DNA of 64,000 bases from Exophiala sp. HKRS030. Lineage: Eukaryota; Ascomycota; Eurotiomycetes; Chaetothyriales; Herpotrichiellaceae. Below are positions 31,869 to 44,586 of the stretch, piece after piece. The stretch lies in the NCBI GenBank assembly GCA_023897205.1, contig JAHWDD010000003.1, positions 2,855,665 through 2,919,664 on the forward strand. Reading direction: 5' to 3'. The notes below the pieces were generated by a model. It saw nothing but the letters and a program-made list of their open reading frames with translations. It made no database searches and was not told the origin of the DNA. A program made the position numbers and the translations under genes. How positions within the stretch are numbered: the stretch's first letter is position 1; each line of letters starts with the position of its first letter.

Positions 31869-33658
31869 CTGAAACTCTTCTTCTTCAAGCTAACCTCGAG
31901 TATACCGCCGCGACTGGGACCTGCATGAAGTCACTCACCTCTCAACGCAGCTTGGAACAATTCTGCTCGCATTGGCATTTTGTGGCTGGGGAGGTCGTAG
32001 TAGAGAGATGTAATAACCACAAGTTGAACTCAAAACAGCAGTACATGCAAGGTGGAGAGCTGACATCAGGATGTCCAAGAAGCTTCAAGAGCGTACAGAG
32101 GACGTGAGTGCTCTGGGACTGTTCGCTCAACCACGCTTTTGAGCTATCACAGGCGCACGTGATTGGCACAGCTGGGCTCCGTAAAGGAATCTTCGGGCTG
32201 GTTGGTGGGCAGACGCTTTTGTTGAGTAAAGGGTGGGCCGAAAGATGAGAAAGATTCAGCACCGGGTGAGCTGCAATTGAGCCCGAGGCAGATTTGACTC
32301 GCAGTATCCTGCCGAGCTACCCTTGTGTTCCAAATATCCAGTAGCTGTGACAGCTTCGGCTTCGGGACGACAGCGAGATTGACTAACCAACAGGACCGGA
32401 TGCCCAGAGCAAATTCTAGCGTCCAGGATGCCAGGCATGGAAGCCATTCAAAGAATTAAGAAGACAAAGAAGACTATCATCGTGAGACCTGTTAGAGTTG
32501 GGAAAGTATACTTCGGAAGGATAGTGGGGGCCGTGATACAACGAGCAAGTTGCCAGCATTTCAGCAGTTAGACCCAAAGTCATTCGCACCGAACTTTTGT
32601 TCCCAAATGATTGCCCCTCCTAGACCTTACATGTCAAGCCACACATCTACAATCGCTCAAGTATCAACCACCTTGACTTGGCACTGGCAACTGGAGTCTA
32701 ACTTGGCGATAAAGAATCTGCTTGGCGGCCAAAGGCTACAGGGAAGGTCGTCCCGATCTGCCTTGATACCTAGAACTTGACAGCATTTTCGCAGCCTGCC
32801 GAGCAACCGGTGTGCGGTTAGGGATAGGAACTGGACGCTCGAGTGACTCATTGCCGGTAACGTTCAGTTCAGAAGATGCAAGTAAACTCATCTCGACAAG
32901 AGGACAAGGAATCACGAGGGCGTTATGCTTGCGATCATAATTCTCTAGTACCCTAGCTAAACCGTCTGGCATCAATGATCAAATGTTTACTACTTGCATG
33001 CGCTACCCAGAATCCAAGAACGATCTGTTGGCACCTAGAAGCAGGTTCAGCACATTCGATTGGAAGTTATGAACTCGGGCTTTGGGGGCTGAGAATGAAG
33101 TCCGTCTTTTTGCTGCGATTGGCCTTTTGCACCCCAGATGACTCCCACCCAATCGATGCATCATCTCTAAAGATACGCCCATCACTAAGGTTTCACTACA
33201 CGTTTGATGGCTTGCTTGCTTGAACAAATTGTTGCCTTGCAGCAAAGTTTTGTGTGCTTCGGTATCGCCTTGCTCGTATATGCAAAGTTGCGCACCATGC
33301 TTGGCTCTTGACTCACCTGTCCTCGTGGCTTTGACTTGTGAGTTACAACCTAAGCCACAACCACCATGCTGTTTGACAACGTTGTCCAATAGAATTCGAA
33401 TCCTGGGGATTTGGCCCAGGGAACATCGCTCGACCATAGCCTTGGGTATGGACTTTCTGGCTTAGTGTGTAAAAGAAATAAGATGCCTTGCTCGTTGAAT
33501 CCAGACCCAGACACTGTGGTGTTGTGTCGAGGGTCCCCGACAACGAAGGGAGTGCTGTTAAATGTCTAAAGCAATCCGGTACTGGCATTTCGAGGATCTC
33601 CATCATTCTTGCAAGACCTGTCACAAAATTGATGAAGCTTTAGATTCGATCTTCCAAG
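31869..33658. other. Gene-poor region before the 823-aa membrane protein gene
   Basis: About 1.8 kb with short unrecognised open frames on both strands. It may include the missing 5' part of the second HET gene, but I see no HET motif. Confidence 0.45.
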
Positions 33659-36130
33659 ATGACACGTGCAGAAGATGCTGCCTCCTATATCCATCAAGGA
33701 TTCTGGGTAAACTGGACCAAGGGCCGTCCACTTGGGGCTACACTTACGCTCGAGCCGCAAAACGCAGCGGTGCTGATCGCCATAACCGCAGTATTTGTCC
33801 AGCTAGTCGGCTCCCAGCTGTGGAAGATCCTCGTCTTTCTCCTGCATCAGTTCAGAGCGTCAAGAGATTCAAGAGACGGGCTATATCACCAACAGCAGGT
33901 GATCCTGCGGAACAGCGGCACCGAACTAGGTGTCGTATGGCAATTGATTCGTGTGGGATTTGCATGGCGCCATCATCATAACATCAAATCCACCAGGAGG
34001 TCTCTTCCGCTGATACTGTCAGCATTCCTACATTTTGCGGCGTTCAACGTCGCAAGCATATTCTCTTCAAGGTTGTTGGACGCTGGGGACGAAGTCTTGT
34101 CACGAAGTCCCTTCTGCGGGACGTTCAATGAGACCTATCTGGCTTCCATGGGCACAAACGGCATTATTTCGATGCCAAATAGTCAGAACGTCGAATACTT
34201 GGCATATATCCAGGCTCGCTATGAACAGAGTCAGCAGTATGTGGAGTTCTGTTCCACCCCGTCCGCCGTTTGTCGACAACTCCCTCAGCAGACTCTACCG
34301 TGGACTGAGAAAATCGACGCCTCTTGTCCCTTCGCAGCCAAAGTTTGTCTTCCCGGGCTCGACCAGTCGATTGTCATCGACACAGGCCTGTTGTCATCAC
34401 ACCGACATTTCGGGATCAATTCTCCTGTGGCAGATCGCGTGCAATACCGAAAAGTGACTACCTGCACAATCCTGAATGATGCAGAATACATCAGCGACTG
34501 GAAGAACATCTCAATAGCCAACACGACCACGACAAAGCGGGTGGTAGATGCTTTCTACGGACCCAACCCAATCGCCGATCGCAACGCTACCTTCTCGTAC
34601 TCAGAGTGGACTCACCTCTACTCCTTCGACCAGTACAGCATTACAAATCCATACCAGATCAGTGCTCAATACTCCGGAGGAGGTAGTACGCCAGAATTGT
34701 ATTCAGACTTTGTGCCTATTCCCGAACTAGCTCGCACCGATGCAGATACTATGCTTACATTCTTATCATTCTCCAAAGTCTACGAGGCGCCTGTCGAAGA
34801 TCCTTGGTTTCTTGCCCGAATTCCTGGGCCTTATCCCGTTCCAGAAAGCATAGGGCAAGTTGAGGGGACAGTCTATACCAGAGACCGGCCAGTGTCAACG
34901 CTCGCTTGCGCCGAGCAGCATCAGTTGTGCTTAGGCAAGGATTCTCCACAGGATGTTCCAACATCAGACAGATGCACACCGCTGCAAGGTTGGTACGACA
35001 CTGCCGTTGGCCCAACCAGTATCGACACGTTCAATCTGACCGCACGACAAGGCGTGATCGCCGAGCGTGTCTTTCAATCCGCAGTTGACTCGTCCTTCTA
35101 CAGTGTTGTACTTGGTTTGGCTCAACGTGACACCCCACTCATTGCAAGGAGGTCAATTCAGGGATTGACAGGAATGCGTCTACCCGTCGATCAATGGCAG
35201 CAAGAGGTTCGATACTGGAGCAATATATCCATGGCGAATCTCCAACGATCAGTCGTCGATTTCAGCAGCGGGCGTTTCGCTGCCGATGTTTCTTACATCA
35301 ACAGCACCCTGTCCCCAGAGGAACGATGGCTCTGTCAGAACCAGATCATCCGTGGAACCGCCTCGCGGTCATTTGACTGCTTCGCACTCATCCTCATATT
35401 CATCTTTGGTCTGATCATCATCATCGCCGGCTCGACGATCGAGGATATACTCGCTGTGTGGCGGGAGCGCCGGAGTCTGCGTGGCCAGACGAGCTCCAGT
35501 TTCCGCCAGAAAATGTGGGTGCGAAACGAAATGCTGGAGATGCTACGCATGCTATTCGAACGCCACGGTCAGACGGTCTGGGGACGCACCTCGAACGGAG
35601 TTCCCATCTCTGGACCGGGCCAGCTCATGAACATTGCTGACCTGGATTCGGTCGCTCGCCTCGATCGTCCGATGACTCAAGACTCACAGCACCCGGCTTC
35701 AGGACGCTGGAAGGGTGGTGGCACGTACAGTGGCAACAGCAGTGCCGGTACTCTGTTAAAGGCTCCTTATGCGTCGCAAGTGGCCGAAACGGCCGAGTAC
35801 GAAGACTTCGATGCCGTGTATCTTCGTGACTTGAAGCTTGCCCAGGCGAACAATAGGTTTCATACAACGAGTTCATCTCGAGCCGACGAATTCACCGCCT
35901 TGCCTTCGCATGAACATGATCGGTCCACGCCAATAATCACGAGTGAAAGGCCGATGGGCGGCTGGGGCTTATGGGGGAGCACCCACGTGCTGTGCCCCAG
36001 GCGCAATCCGACTGGATCGGAAGAGCATATTGAGTGGTCGCACATCCCAAATGTTAGTGTAGTCTATGGACGAGTTACTGAATTCTTCAGGATACTTTTA
36101 AGCTCCGCCGGATCGGACTTCACAAAATAA
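33659..36130 (+). CDS. Uncharacterised fungal membrane protein with large ectodomain
   Basis: An intronless 823-aa protein of a type common in filamentous ascomycetes but without a known role. It begins MTRAEDAASYIHQGFWVNWT. There are hydrophobic segments at about 35-62 and 116-138, then some 435 residues rich in N-glycosylation motifs (NET, NIS, NTT, NAT, NLT, NST) and with scattered cysteines. A strong third membrane segment lies at about 575-597 (FALILIFIFGLIIIIAGSTI), followed by a cytosolic tail of about 225 residues. I infer that the 140-575 region faces outside and the tail inside. The segment DGLYHQQQVILRN and the Trp-rich N-terminus look conserved in such proteins. No catalytic motif is seen. 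The reading frame is intact in a decayed neighbourhood, which suggests selection. Confidence 0.75.
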   Translation: MTRAEDAASYIHQGFWVNWTKGRPLGATLTLEPQNAAVLIAITAVFVQLVGSQLWKILVFLLHQFRASRDSRDGLYHQQQVILRNSGTELGVVWQLIRVGFAWRHHHNIKSTRRSLPLILSAFLHFAAFNVASIFSSRLLDAGDEVLSRSPFCGTFNETYLASMGTNGIISMPNSQNVEYLAYIQARYEQSQQYVEFCSTPSAVCRQLPQQTLPWTEKIDASCPFAAKVCLPGLDQSIVIDTGLLSSHRHFGINSPVADRVQYRKVTTCTILNDAEYISDWKNISIANTTTTKRVVDAFYGPNPIADRNATFSYSEWTHLYSFDQYSITNPYQISAQYSGGGSTPELYSDFVPIPELARTDADTMLTFLSFSKVYEAPVEDPWFLARIPGPYPVPESIGQVEGTVYTRDRPVSTLACAEQHQLCLGKDSPQDVPTSDRCTPLQGWYDTAVGPTSIDTFNLTARQGVIAERVFQSAVDSSFYSVVLGLAQRDTPLIARRSIQGLTGMRLPVDQWQQEVRYWSNISMANLQRSVVDFSSGRFAADVSYINSTLSPEERWLCQNQIIRGTASRSFDCFALILIFIFGLIIIIAGSTIEDILAVWRERRSLRGQTSSSFRQKMWVRNEMLEMLRMLFERHGQTVWGRTSNGVPISGPGQLMNIADLDSVARLDRPMTQDSQHPASGRWKGGGTYSGNSSAGTLLKAPYASQVAETAEYEDFDAVYLRDLKLAQANNRFHTTSSSRADEFTALPSHEHDRSTPIITSERPMGGWGLWGSTHVLCPRRNPTGSEEHIEWSHIPNVSVVYGRVTEFFRILLSSAGSDFTK

Positions 36131-36299
36131 TGTAACAGATGAGTTGAATACGATAATAGATTGAATGATCATGAGATGATTTGACAAACTATGGTCTGCT
36201 CGCGATAAAAGCTCATACAAAGCAAAAAATCCACAGTTCGCTCTTTGGACAACAAGGAAGCGAGGCAGTCTTCGGATTACTGGTTCAGACATGAGTACA

Positions 36300-36961
36300 T
36301 CAGACCTCTTTGTCCGACTCTGCCTTGTCGAGTGCGTCGAGCTGGGCCTGAATAGCCTCGCTCTGCAAGCTGATAGCTTGCGAAGCGATGGAGAGCGTCT
36401 GGCTTTGAATAATCAAAGCTTCACGCTTCGTGTATTTGCGCGGTTTACCGTCTCCGCAGCCCTCCTCTGTCAAACATGTCAAATACCAGGCTTAAGGGAA
36501 AGACAACTGATAGACCAACCTGTAGCTTCTTCTGGTTCCGGTTCTGGCTCACTGATTGTCGATGCCACTGCGCCCTCCAAAGTCTTTATTGCTGCTAGTT
36601 GTTAATACAATTTAGACCATGACCTTGGTGCAAGGTCCCTTACGTTTGACGTAAAGACGTTCAAATCCTCGAAGCTCTGGAAGATTTTGGGCAGCTGAAG
36701 CACACTTTGTAAGCTATTGGTCTCAAAGGATGCGGAAAATAGAGGCTCCAATCGGGTAGGTTGCAGCTTACTGAAGACCTGGAAGGAGCCGTCATCTCGT
36801 GTGAGCAATGCCACGACTGGGGCATGTTGGGCTCTGCAAAACTTAGCAACTCTAGACGATGCACGGTTCGGAGCGGATGAGTCAGTACTTGGAGGTCCTG
36901 GTGGCTTTGGAGGATAGATGGTGATGGTCACCTTGTCTCCCTTTTGGATCTGGAAGGCCAT
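36300..36961 (-). CDS. Small unidentified protein, three exons
   Basis: A proposed 182-aa protein. Exons on the minus strand are 36961-36644, 36583-36520 and 36466-36300. It starts MAFQIQKGDKVTITIYPPKP, continues through a compact folded-looking part, a Glu/Pro linker SEPEPEPEEAT, and ends in a basic then helical tail with IIQSQTLSIASQAISLQSEA, likely a coiled coil. Intron 2 (53 nt) is clean. Intron 1 needs an unusual AAAG acceptor at 36,584; the more usual TAG and CAG just upstream lead to a stop. I do not recognise the family. It converges on the 823-aa membrane protein gene, 169 bases away. Frame agreement across both introns is the main support. Confidence 0.5.
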
Positions 36962-38928
36962 ATTGACGTGACTTGAGTTTTCGAAATCGTGAGTTTGGAG
37001 TGTTTGAACCAAGATATTACCTGAAGATCGTTGATCGTGGTGCGATAAGTTTGAACAGACTTTCGCGGGCTCTTTTAGTAGAAGAACTACAAAGAATCGA
37101 GCAGGCAGAAATCTGCCTTACAAGGCTCGTTCAGGGGAACTTCCTCATGGCATTTGTGTACCTTTGTTACGGAAGCGCTAATGCACAACTTGAGAAGTTA
37201 AGGCATTGGAGCTGCCTGGATTCGAAGCCACCCTCAATTGATTTGAAGCTCATGTGCAAAGTTTTGAAGTAGCGACAGGATGGCCCTCGCCATAATGATC
37301 CAGTCGAAACCTGGCGTTGGCTAAAAGGCTGGGCGATACGAACTCTACCCCGGGCATTGGTCGACCGGTGTTCAGCTGAAGCCAAGAGAAGGCTTTGATT
37401 GGTTTGAGTTTCGTATTGTCACCGCGACAATCAGGGTTGGGGAATGTTCCGAATTCTGGATCGCTGGCTGAGTTGCGACGGGAGCTTCTTAGCGCGCTGA
37501 GGACATGCAGTCGCAACTCCTCGTACAAGAAGTGCGCTTCGTGTGATCAGTGATCAGTGTCGATGTAGGAGAGGCGCAAAGAGGTTCATGGAGGACGTCG
37601 GACACCACGCTAATGGCGCTGTGCTTCACAGAATTGGATTGCGGTACCGCACAACGCCAGAGATGAAGCCGATGAGCACCTCACGTGATCGGGCCAATTC
37701 CGTGCTGGCGCCCTTTTTCCCTTCAGAACCATTCAACTTTCACACGAAAACGGGAGTGACTCTCTTCTTATAGACGAATCAGCGCTGCCTCAAAATCTCA
37801 GCAATCTGCGAATTCCCGCTCCATACCTTGCCAGGTCCTGGTCAGTGCCTGATGTGGCAGAGTCATCGAAAGTGATGCACAAGGCCGTTTCAGGAAAGAC
37901 GACGAGGCTAGATCGTGGTGGGTCCCGGATTCGCTGGTGTGCGCAAGGCTGGCCTCGTTCAGAAAACAGCGTGATCTCAGGTAAGCAGGAGGCAAATTTC
38001 GTATTGGTTGCTAGCGACTCGACATCACAGACCTAACCACGTAGAGTGTTAAGTCAGTGTCAGTCCTCCACTGTCACGGTCCAATCCCTCAATACACGAG
38101 AACGGAGTGCTGCATTTCCGGACGCACGTTCAGACTCTGTCTCGATCTGAGAACCATGGAACAACCACAACTCATCATCATGAGGGCTAAAATTGGTCGT
38201 GTGCGGCCTTGGTTAATCCGCATGTTGGATGAGTAAAGCAACGCCAGACCGTTCTCAAGATATTAGTTTGCTTCCACTGACTCTATTTTCACGCGCCTCA
38301 GTCCCACTTGAAGCTCTCTTTCGTCATTATGCACAAGCTTGCTCCCACGAACGTTTAGCTAGCACCAGATAGCACAGAACGCAAGCTCGGTCTCATGTTA
38401 CCTTCATTGTTTGGAAAGAGGCAGTTTGGTTGGGGCAGAAGAGCGTACCCCATGCACGGCTCCTATCATTGGTTCCTCGCGGCTTCGTTCCCAATTAGGA
38501 CTATCATGTTTGCTTAGTGAAATGCTTACATGAGAGCCTTGCACATCCATGTACGCCCTCGCGACCCACACTTGAGGTTTTCCGCAGTCGATCGTTCAGC
38601 GATTCTTGGTCACTTTCGTTTCAACGACCAACTCATGCCTTCTTTCTCTGCTTGATTTCTTTATTGCTCGAATCTTGCATTGAGCTCGAGCTCGAGCATT
38701 AGATCGATCACTCAGCTAGATCTATTCAGAGGACTTTGTGCAGATCCAAGCACCGATCATCGAGGTTGCTCAACGCAGTCACGATCGATCAGACCCATCT
38801 AGCACAGAGGTCATTGTTGTGCTTCATTTCGCAGATCGCACTTTCAAACTGGTCAGGCACATTTGTCTAAAATTCTTTTCTCCTTTGCCAAAGCAATTTG
38901 AGCTACATTCGGAGTCAATCGAGACAAC
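36962..38928. other. Intergenic, about 2 kb
   Basis: No clear gene. A minus-strand frame at 37,250-37,528 (no ATG, 92 codons) has a natural composition with NTGRPMPGVEFVSP but is not recognised; it could be a relic exon. The last 300 bases are pyrimidine-rich and serve as the promoter of the following transporter gene. Confidence 0.45.
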
Positions 38929-41900
38929 ATGGCTGCAGCCAACAAATCCTCATGGCTCAAGCGACTCATTGCACGTTCTGGCCTGAAATTGAACGTGCCA
39001 GTCGTTGCTTTGATGTTCAAGTACGTTCACTCGCCATCACAAACATGCATACTTGTCTCGACTCGGCATCCGCGAGGAATGCCTTGAATGGGTGGCATTA
39101 CGAAATAAGATAACCTATATTCTTCGATCACAACTGATTGTAATTAGGGGTGCGGTCGCACCAATGGTCGGTTTGGCAATGTTTGTAACTTATGGTTCCT
39201 CGACACTGTCCACAGGCTGACCGAATCTAGCTACCAAGCTGACGCTGTGGCGGAACGCTACTCGACAATCGGATACCTCATCCCTATCATGTCTCTCCTT
39301 GTGGTACCAATTCTACCTCGTGCTAGATACGTACAGAATCTGTTTGTCACGACAGTACGATCTCCCCTTCAGCCGCCCATTCCTACGACTAATCAAGTTT
39401 GCCTTCCAGATATTTACTTGTTTCGCTGCCGCAATCTCAGTGTTATTTATGTGGATATCAGTCAAAGCCCGGGAAAACACCACGCATATCAGCCAAGAGC
39501 AGCGCAAAAATGGACCCGTCCCCGGGGCCCATGTTGTTACATACAATGCAGCTGCAAGCGCGAATCAGGCAGTCTGGTTTTTCTTCTGGCTATGGGCTTA
39601 CAATACGTTTGTCACGGCATATGCTGTTCTTGTGAAATTCACTAACAAACTTCAATAGCTTTCGAGCCTTTAGGCCACAATATTTCCTGCCTCTCATTGT
39701 GTTCGGGGTTTTCTTGAATGTCACTGCTACCTACGGATGTATCCTTCCAGAGATGCAACATGTTTATTCATTATGTGGGACTGGTTACACCCGATCATGC
39801 CAAATTAGACTAACTAGTGGAATTCAGTGAAACGACTCCTCGATGTTTTCTTTGTCGGTTTTGGTCTAGCGACAGCTGCTCATTTCGTTATCCTGCCAAT
39901 CACGACTCGAGATCTTGTGACATTGGTGTTAAATGAATATCTTCACGGCCTAAAAGCAGTCTTTGATGCTCAACGCAACTTTGTTGAATCAGTGCCGCAT
40001 CGGGAATGGCAGAATCGTCAGGGACTGAGCAGCAGTGGTGAAAGTGACCATAGCGGTGGTGGAAGTGCGAGATTCGAGCCATGGCCGGAGGCTGATGCAT
40101 GGAAAGCGGCTACAGAGAAGGTGACTGAGGCCCAGATCAAGATTCACTCCGAATTACCATATGTCAAACGCGAGTTTTGCTGGGCAAAGCTAAGAGTCAG
40201 CGACTTTGTCTGTATCACTCGGCTTCTGAAGAACATCCTGGTTCCAATCACAGGCCTTGAGACTATTATCCAGATTACAGATCGAGTCGAGAGTCGTGGA
40301 GGTTGGGGTTCAATCCAATCAGTCAGGACACCAGCAGAAGAAAGCACGGATGCCCCTGTCAAGAGTGACGAAGAGTTGTGGATATGGATCTTTGAACAAA
40401 TCCGAGAACCAGCTCGAAAACTTTGGCAGGCAATGTTAGAAGGCATCGACTACGCTCTCTTCACTCTTGAGTTTACCCGGAAACCGGCATTTCTAACTAA
40501 GGAGGAATTAGCGTCCAGGGGTGCGGACTTGGCCTCGGGTAAGAAGGGCTTCGCAGCGTATCTTGAGCAGACCATGCAGGATTTCCTGACGGCTCGTGAA
40601 GAGCCGTTGAAGAATTGGTGCAGATGGAACGGGATCGAGAGCTCACCTGGTCCGAACAACAAAAGCCCTCTTATTCAACGCCAGCATACTCAGCTGTACC
40701 TCATCCTTGACGTAAGTTGCAGCCAAATCCCCAAACTGATGGCTAACATTGTGACAGCTTGAGTATTGTCTACTAGCTACTGCCAAAGGCGTGCTCGATT
40801 TGGTGCATTTTGCTGATCGAAAGGTTGAAGACGGCACCTTGTCAAAGAAACGCTTCATCTATCCAACGAAGAAACAACTCAAAAAGTGGTTTATATCATT
40901 GTTCACTCGTGATGACACCAATCTTGACTATACAACATACAGCTACCGGAGCGGTACACCAACGATTTATCTTGGTGATGCGCTGGGAGTGCAACGAGAC
41001 CCCGAACATCTGCCACCAAATACTTGGTGGGAAAAGACTTCAGACAAGATTCGCCTTATCCCTCGCATTGTCGGCTCCAAAGAATCATGGTTTGGATTCA
41101 AGGTAGCGGCAGGCACAATGTTCATCGCCATCACATGTTATCTCAGAAACTCCCAGGAATTTTACATCAGGCAGAGACTCATCTGGGGCTCTGTCATGGT
41201 TGCCATCAGCATGACTCAGACCACCGCATCAGGTCTGTATGGCCAATTCGTTCGAGTCTTTGGAACTTTCCTTGCTATGGTCTTCTCATACATCGACTGG
41301 TATATCGTCGATGGTCACACCGCCGGAGTCATCGTCTTTGTTGGAGTTACAGTGTTCCTTTATCATTATCTACTAGTGACCAAGCCTGACGACCCTGTCA
41401 TACCCATGATAGGAACCATCACAGTAATACTGATTGTTGGTTACGAATTGCAAGTCAAGAAAGTCGGCATTCCCATATCCGTGTCAAATGGACAAGTGTT
41501 CCATCCTGTTTACGAACTGGCACCGTATCGGCTTGCTGCTGTTCTTGGTGGTGTTGGGGTTGCATGCTTTCTGAGCTACTTTCCCACAGTCGACACCTCC
41601 CGTGCTGAGTTGCGAAAAGACTTAGGAGCAACACAGTACCTACTTGGCCATTACTATAGTTCCACTCACAAAGCCGTCTCGCTGCGCTTGAAAGACTTGG
41701 GTGGTGACGAGACAGACAAGAACAGTCCCATCAGAAAGCTTGAGAAGGCTCGCAGCAAATTGTTCGCGAAACAGCTTATCTTGATCCAAAGCATGGAGAA
41801 CCATTTAAGATTTATGCGATATGAGCCTACTTTCGGGGGCCGATTTCCTCGCGAGATATACGAGAGGTTGCTTTATGCCACTCGAAAGTAAGACGCGATG

Positions 41901-42458
41901 TCCATTCATACCAAGTATCCTCAAAAAGCTAACACTTGATTTCCTAGCATCCTACGATCGACGGGCATGATTGCATTTGTGACCAAAACGTTCCGCGAGT
42001 TACCCGATAGCATACATGACACAACCATTACAGGTGGTGATTTCACCAACGGGAAAACCTGGGCGAAAGACTTCAAAGAGGTAATCTCAACTCTACAGCT
42101 CGCTTCGCACGGCGTCACGTCACTACTTGCAATTCTGTCCGGCTCCATTACCCATGGGCGACCTGTACCTCCATACCTGCAAATTCCTGTGCCATATCAC
42201 CTTGAGCAAATCCTGGAGTCGTCCGACGCCGGGATTTTGAGCACCAAGCACGTATGCGAGCCAGGATATTCGGCCTTCGCATTGATGCAGCTCAGCACTA
42301 CCATGCTACACGAAGATCTCGCCTCAATCTTGGCTGATACAAAGGCCTTGGTCGGAGAGGCCGATTTCGATCTCGACGTGGTGCAGGACGACTATGAGAA
42401 AAATGTTGGCTTGAGCTCGACCTCCGAGGGCGCTCGGTCATCGCTGAAGGTCGACTAG
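38929..42458 (+). CDS. DUF2422/DUF2421 (fusaric-acid-resistance-like) membrane transporter
   Basis: An eight-exon gene for a 1,027-aa polytopic protein. Exons are 38929-39020, 39148-39180, 39231-39354, 39410-39606, 39659-39761, 39818-40711, 40758-41887 and 41948-42458; all phases agree. The first half matches the six-helix N-terminal ER-transporter-like domain: GAVAPMVGLAIYQADAVAERYS, IPIMSLLVVPILPRARYVQN, FRAFRPQYFLPLIVFGVFLN, RLLDVFFVGFGLATAAHFVILP. After a cytosolic region, a FUSC-type block follows with WFGFKVAAGTMFIAITCYL and RLIWGSVMVAISMTQTTASG, then a DUF2421 C-terminal part. Relatives are linked to aromatic-acid or toxic-compound export, but substrates are mostly unknown. The intron at 39762-39817 was chosen because it restores a family-like spacing before RLLDVFF; an alternative pair of sites exists. 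Intron 1 is long (127 nt). Confidence 0.85.
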
Positions 42459-44586
42459 TGCACTCAAGTCTGCCTGCTAAGCTCACAATTGAGATCTTCT
42501 TACCCCAATTACAGGGTCGCGTGGGTGACTTTTGACCCGAAATTCGTGGCTGTGTTGCTCCGGGCATGCATTTTAAACCTTTCTCATTGTATTGCATCTG
42601 ACCTTAATTATCATCCGGGCGACTGCAACATTCGCTCGAGGTCTACATGTTTCTATACTAGGTATTTAGGATACTCAAAAACAACAATATCATCATTTGA
42701 CGGAAAAGCGGACTTGAGCTCGGTTTACTCGAATCATACTCCAACACACCTCAGATATCTTCGCGAACTATTGTGATATCGGTACATGACATGGTGATTC
42801 CAAGCGACCATATTATTTGAAGGGGTTTCCTCTCGAGGATCACAAAGTTGCAATCCGAGAACTCATAGAATTCCTCACCAATTAGCTATGGAGGATCAAG
42901 GGGAAGGTGGCGTATCGCACTATTTGTATCTCAAACCGAAGGATTGTCAGGTACAAACACAATATGGATAAAATCTGAAGATTGCTATGTCTTTACTGAT
43001 CAAAATACCAAACGTACCCGATCTGGAAGAGTGTTTTCATTTCTGGATCCGAAAGCTGCAGAAGTCTAGAGATGAGGCTCGAGCCGTCGACCTCAAGCAT
43101 GTGATAGACGTAGCACCACACTTTCCCTATTTGTTCTAAGTCATGTAGGTAGCAGAGAACGCCCAGGCATTTTATTGAGAGTGCTTTGTACTCTGCGTTT
43201 CTCCTTGGACTGAATTCTGACTGTTGCTGACCCGTAAGGTCCTAGACATGCATCCACTGTCGAACATGGGTTCCCCAACATAACTGGACGAGATGTGTTA
43301 ACAAGAGCGACGTGATACTTGTTGTGCTAGCTTGTCCTTTCGGACGTGGAGACGTCGACAAGCGAGGAATTATGCAAATCGTGCAAGATCCAGCTTTCTA
43401 GCATTGAGATACAGCAGTCAGAGGACACGTGCAATATGTCCACAACGCACAGCATCATATAGACACAAATAACTCACTTGCTGACTGTGCTTGCTCACTA
43501 AATACTGAAGTTGCCTCGCGATAGGCAAGGCTGTCGCTCAAGGCTGCGTGGACGCATCCAGGCAGGAAAGTAAGCCGAACACAGGAAATATCCCATTAAT
43601 CACAGTTTATCATTTATTGGGTTCTTGCCGCACTCAAGGCATTCAAGATCCGTCCCATACGAGAAAGTCAAAAGATTTGACTTTGTGAAGCGTCTGTGGG
43701 CAAGGCTCGAGTGTTATGGACTCGGATCCAATGCGATGTTCTGTTTTGTTTGCAGGTGATGTTCGATTCTGTCCAGGTACCTATTAATCTACATGGCATG
43801 ATCATTCAAGACTAACGTGACAGCATCGCTTGGAGCTTGGATTCGGGTCCGAAAATAGTCATCGTAGGCTGCAGCAGAACAAGTGGTAGAGCAATCCAGT
43901 CAAAGTGTCCTTTTGTCGATTCATTCCCATCGAGGGGCGAGCGCGATCCATTCGACCTGGTCAATGCATTGTGTTGTGGGAGCGGATAGATGCTCCGGCA
44001 GCTTTGAGTCAAGCGAGCCACAACCCTCCTTGGGAGTCTATGACAAACCATTACTGCGACATCGTCTGTGCGAAGCTGGGCCATCGTTGAATCAAGAGAT
44101 CACTGATGTGCCAAACGCCCGGGTCGCTCCCAATAATTGCATCGCACAGTCCACTGGCTCGCTCTGACCATGGCGCGGGATGAAGAAAATTGCATGGCCT
44201 GGAGATGCTGATTCGCGAGTCTGCCAACATCCCGGGCCATATCTGGTATTGACAATTATGACAACCTGGATGCCCTTAAGTCGCTTCGATCATTGGTTGA
44301 GGTGCAGGTCGTTGTCCGAGCCTTCTTCGCGAGATCTAGAGGTAAGACTGTCAAAGACAATTTTTGTGGGTTGAATGTCCAACCTCTATGATCGCTATGA
44401 TTGTCAGTCTGTCTACAACGTCTGTGCCACTGATATTGACCAGCTTGGTACGAAGAAATTCCTCTTTTCCATTGTTCTCTTCAGACTGCCAGACGTCCGG
44501 TCGTTTACGCTCGATTATCTTCCTTGTCCAAGTCACAATTCTGTCTACAAGTTCATTTGTAACAGTAATGGCTGTTGTGGGAGGAA
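42459..44586. other. Intergenic, about 2.1 kb
   Basis: Short open frames only, on both strands. No repeat, transposase or recognisable domain. The last 200 bases have an open frame leading into the next gene but with no ATG of its own before 44,587. Confidence 0.45.

Noticed and set aside
37250..37528. 92-codon minus-strand frame as a gene
   Set aside because: No ATG, no recognised domain, no splice partners found; perhaps a relic.
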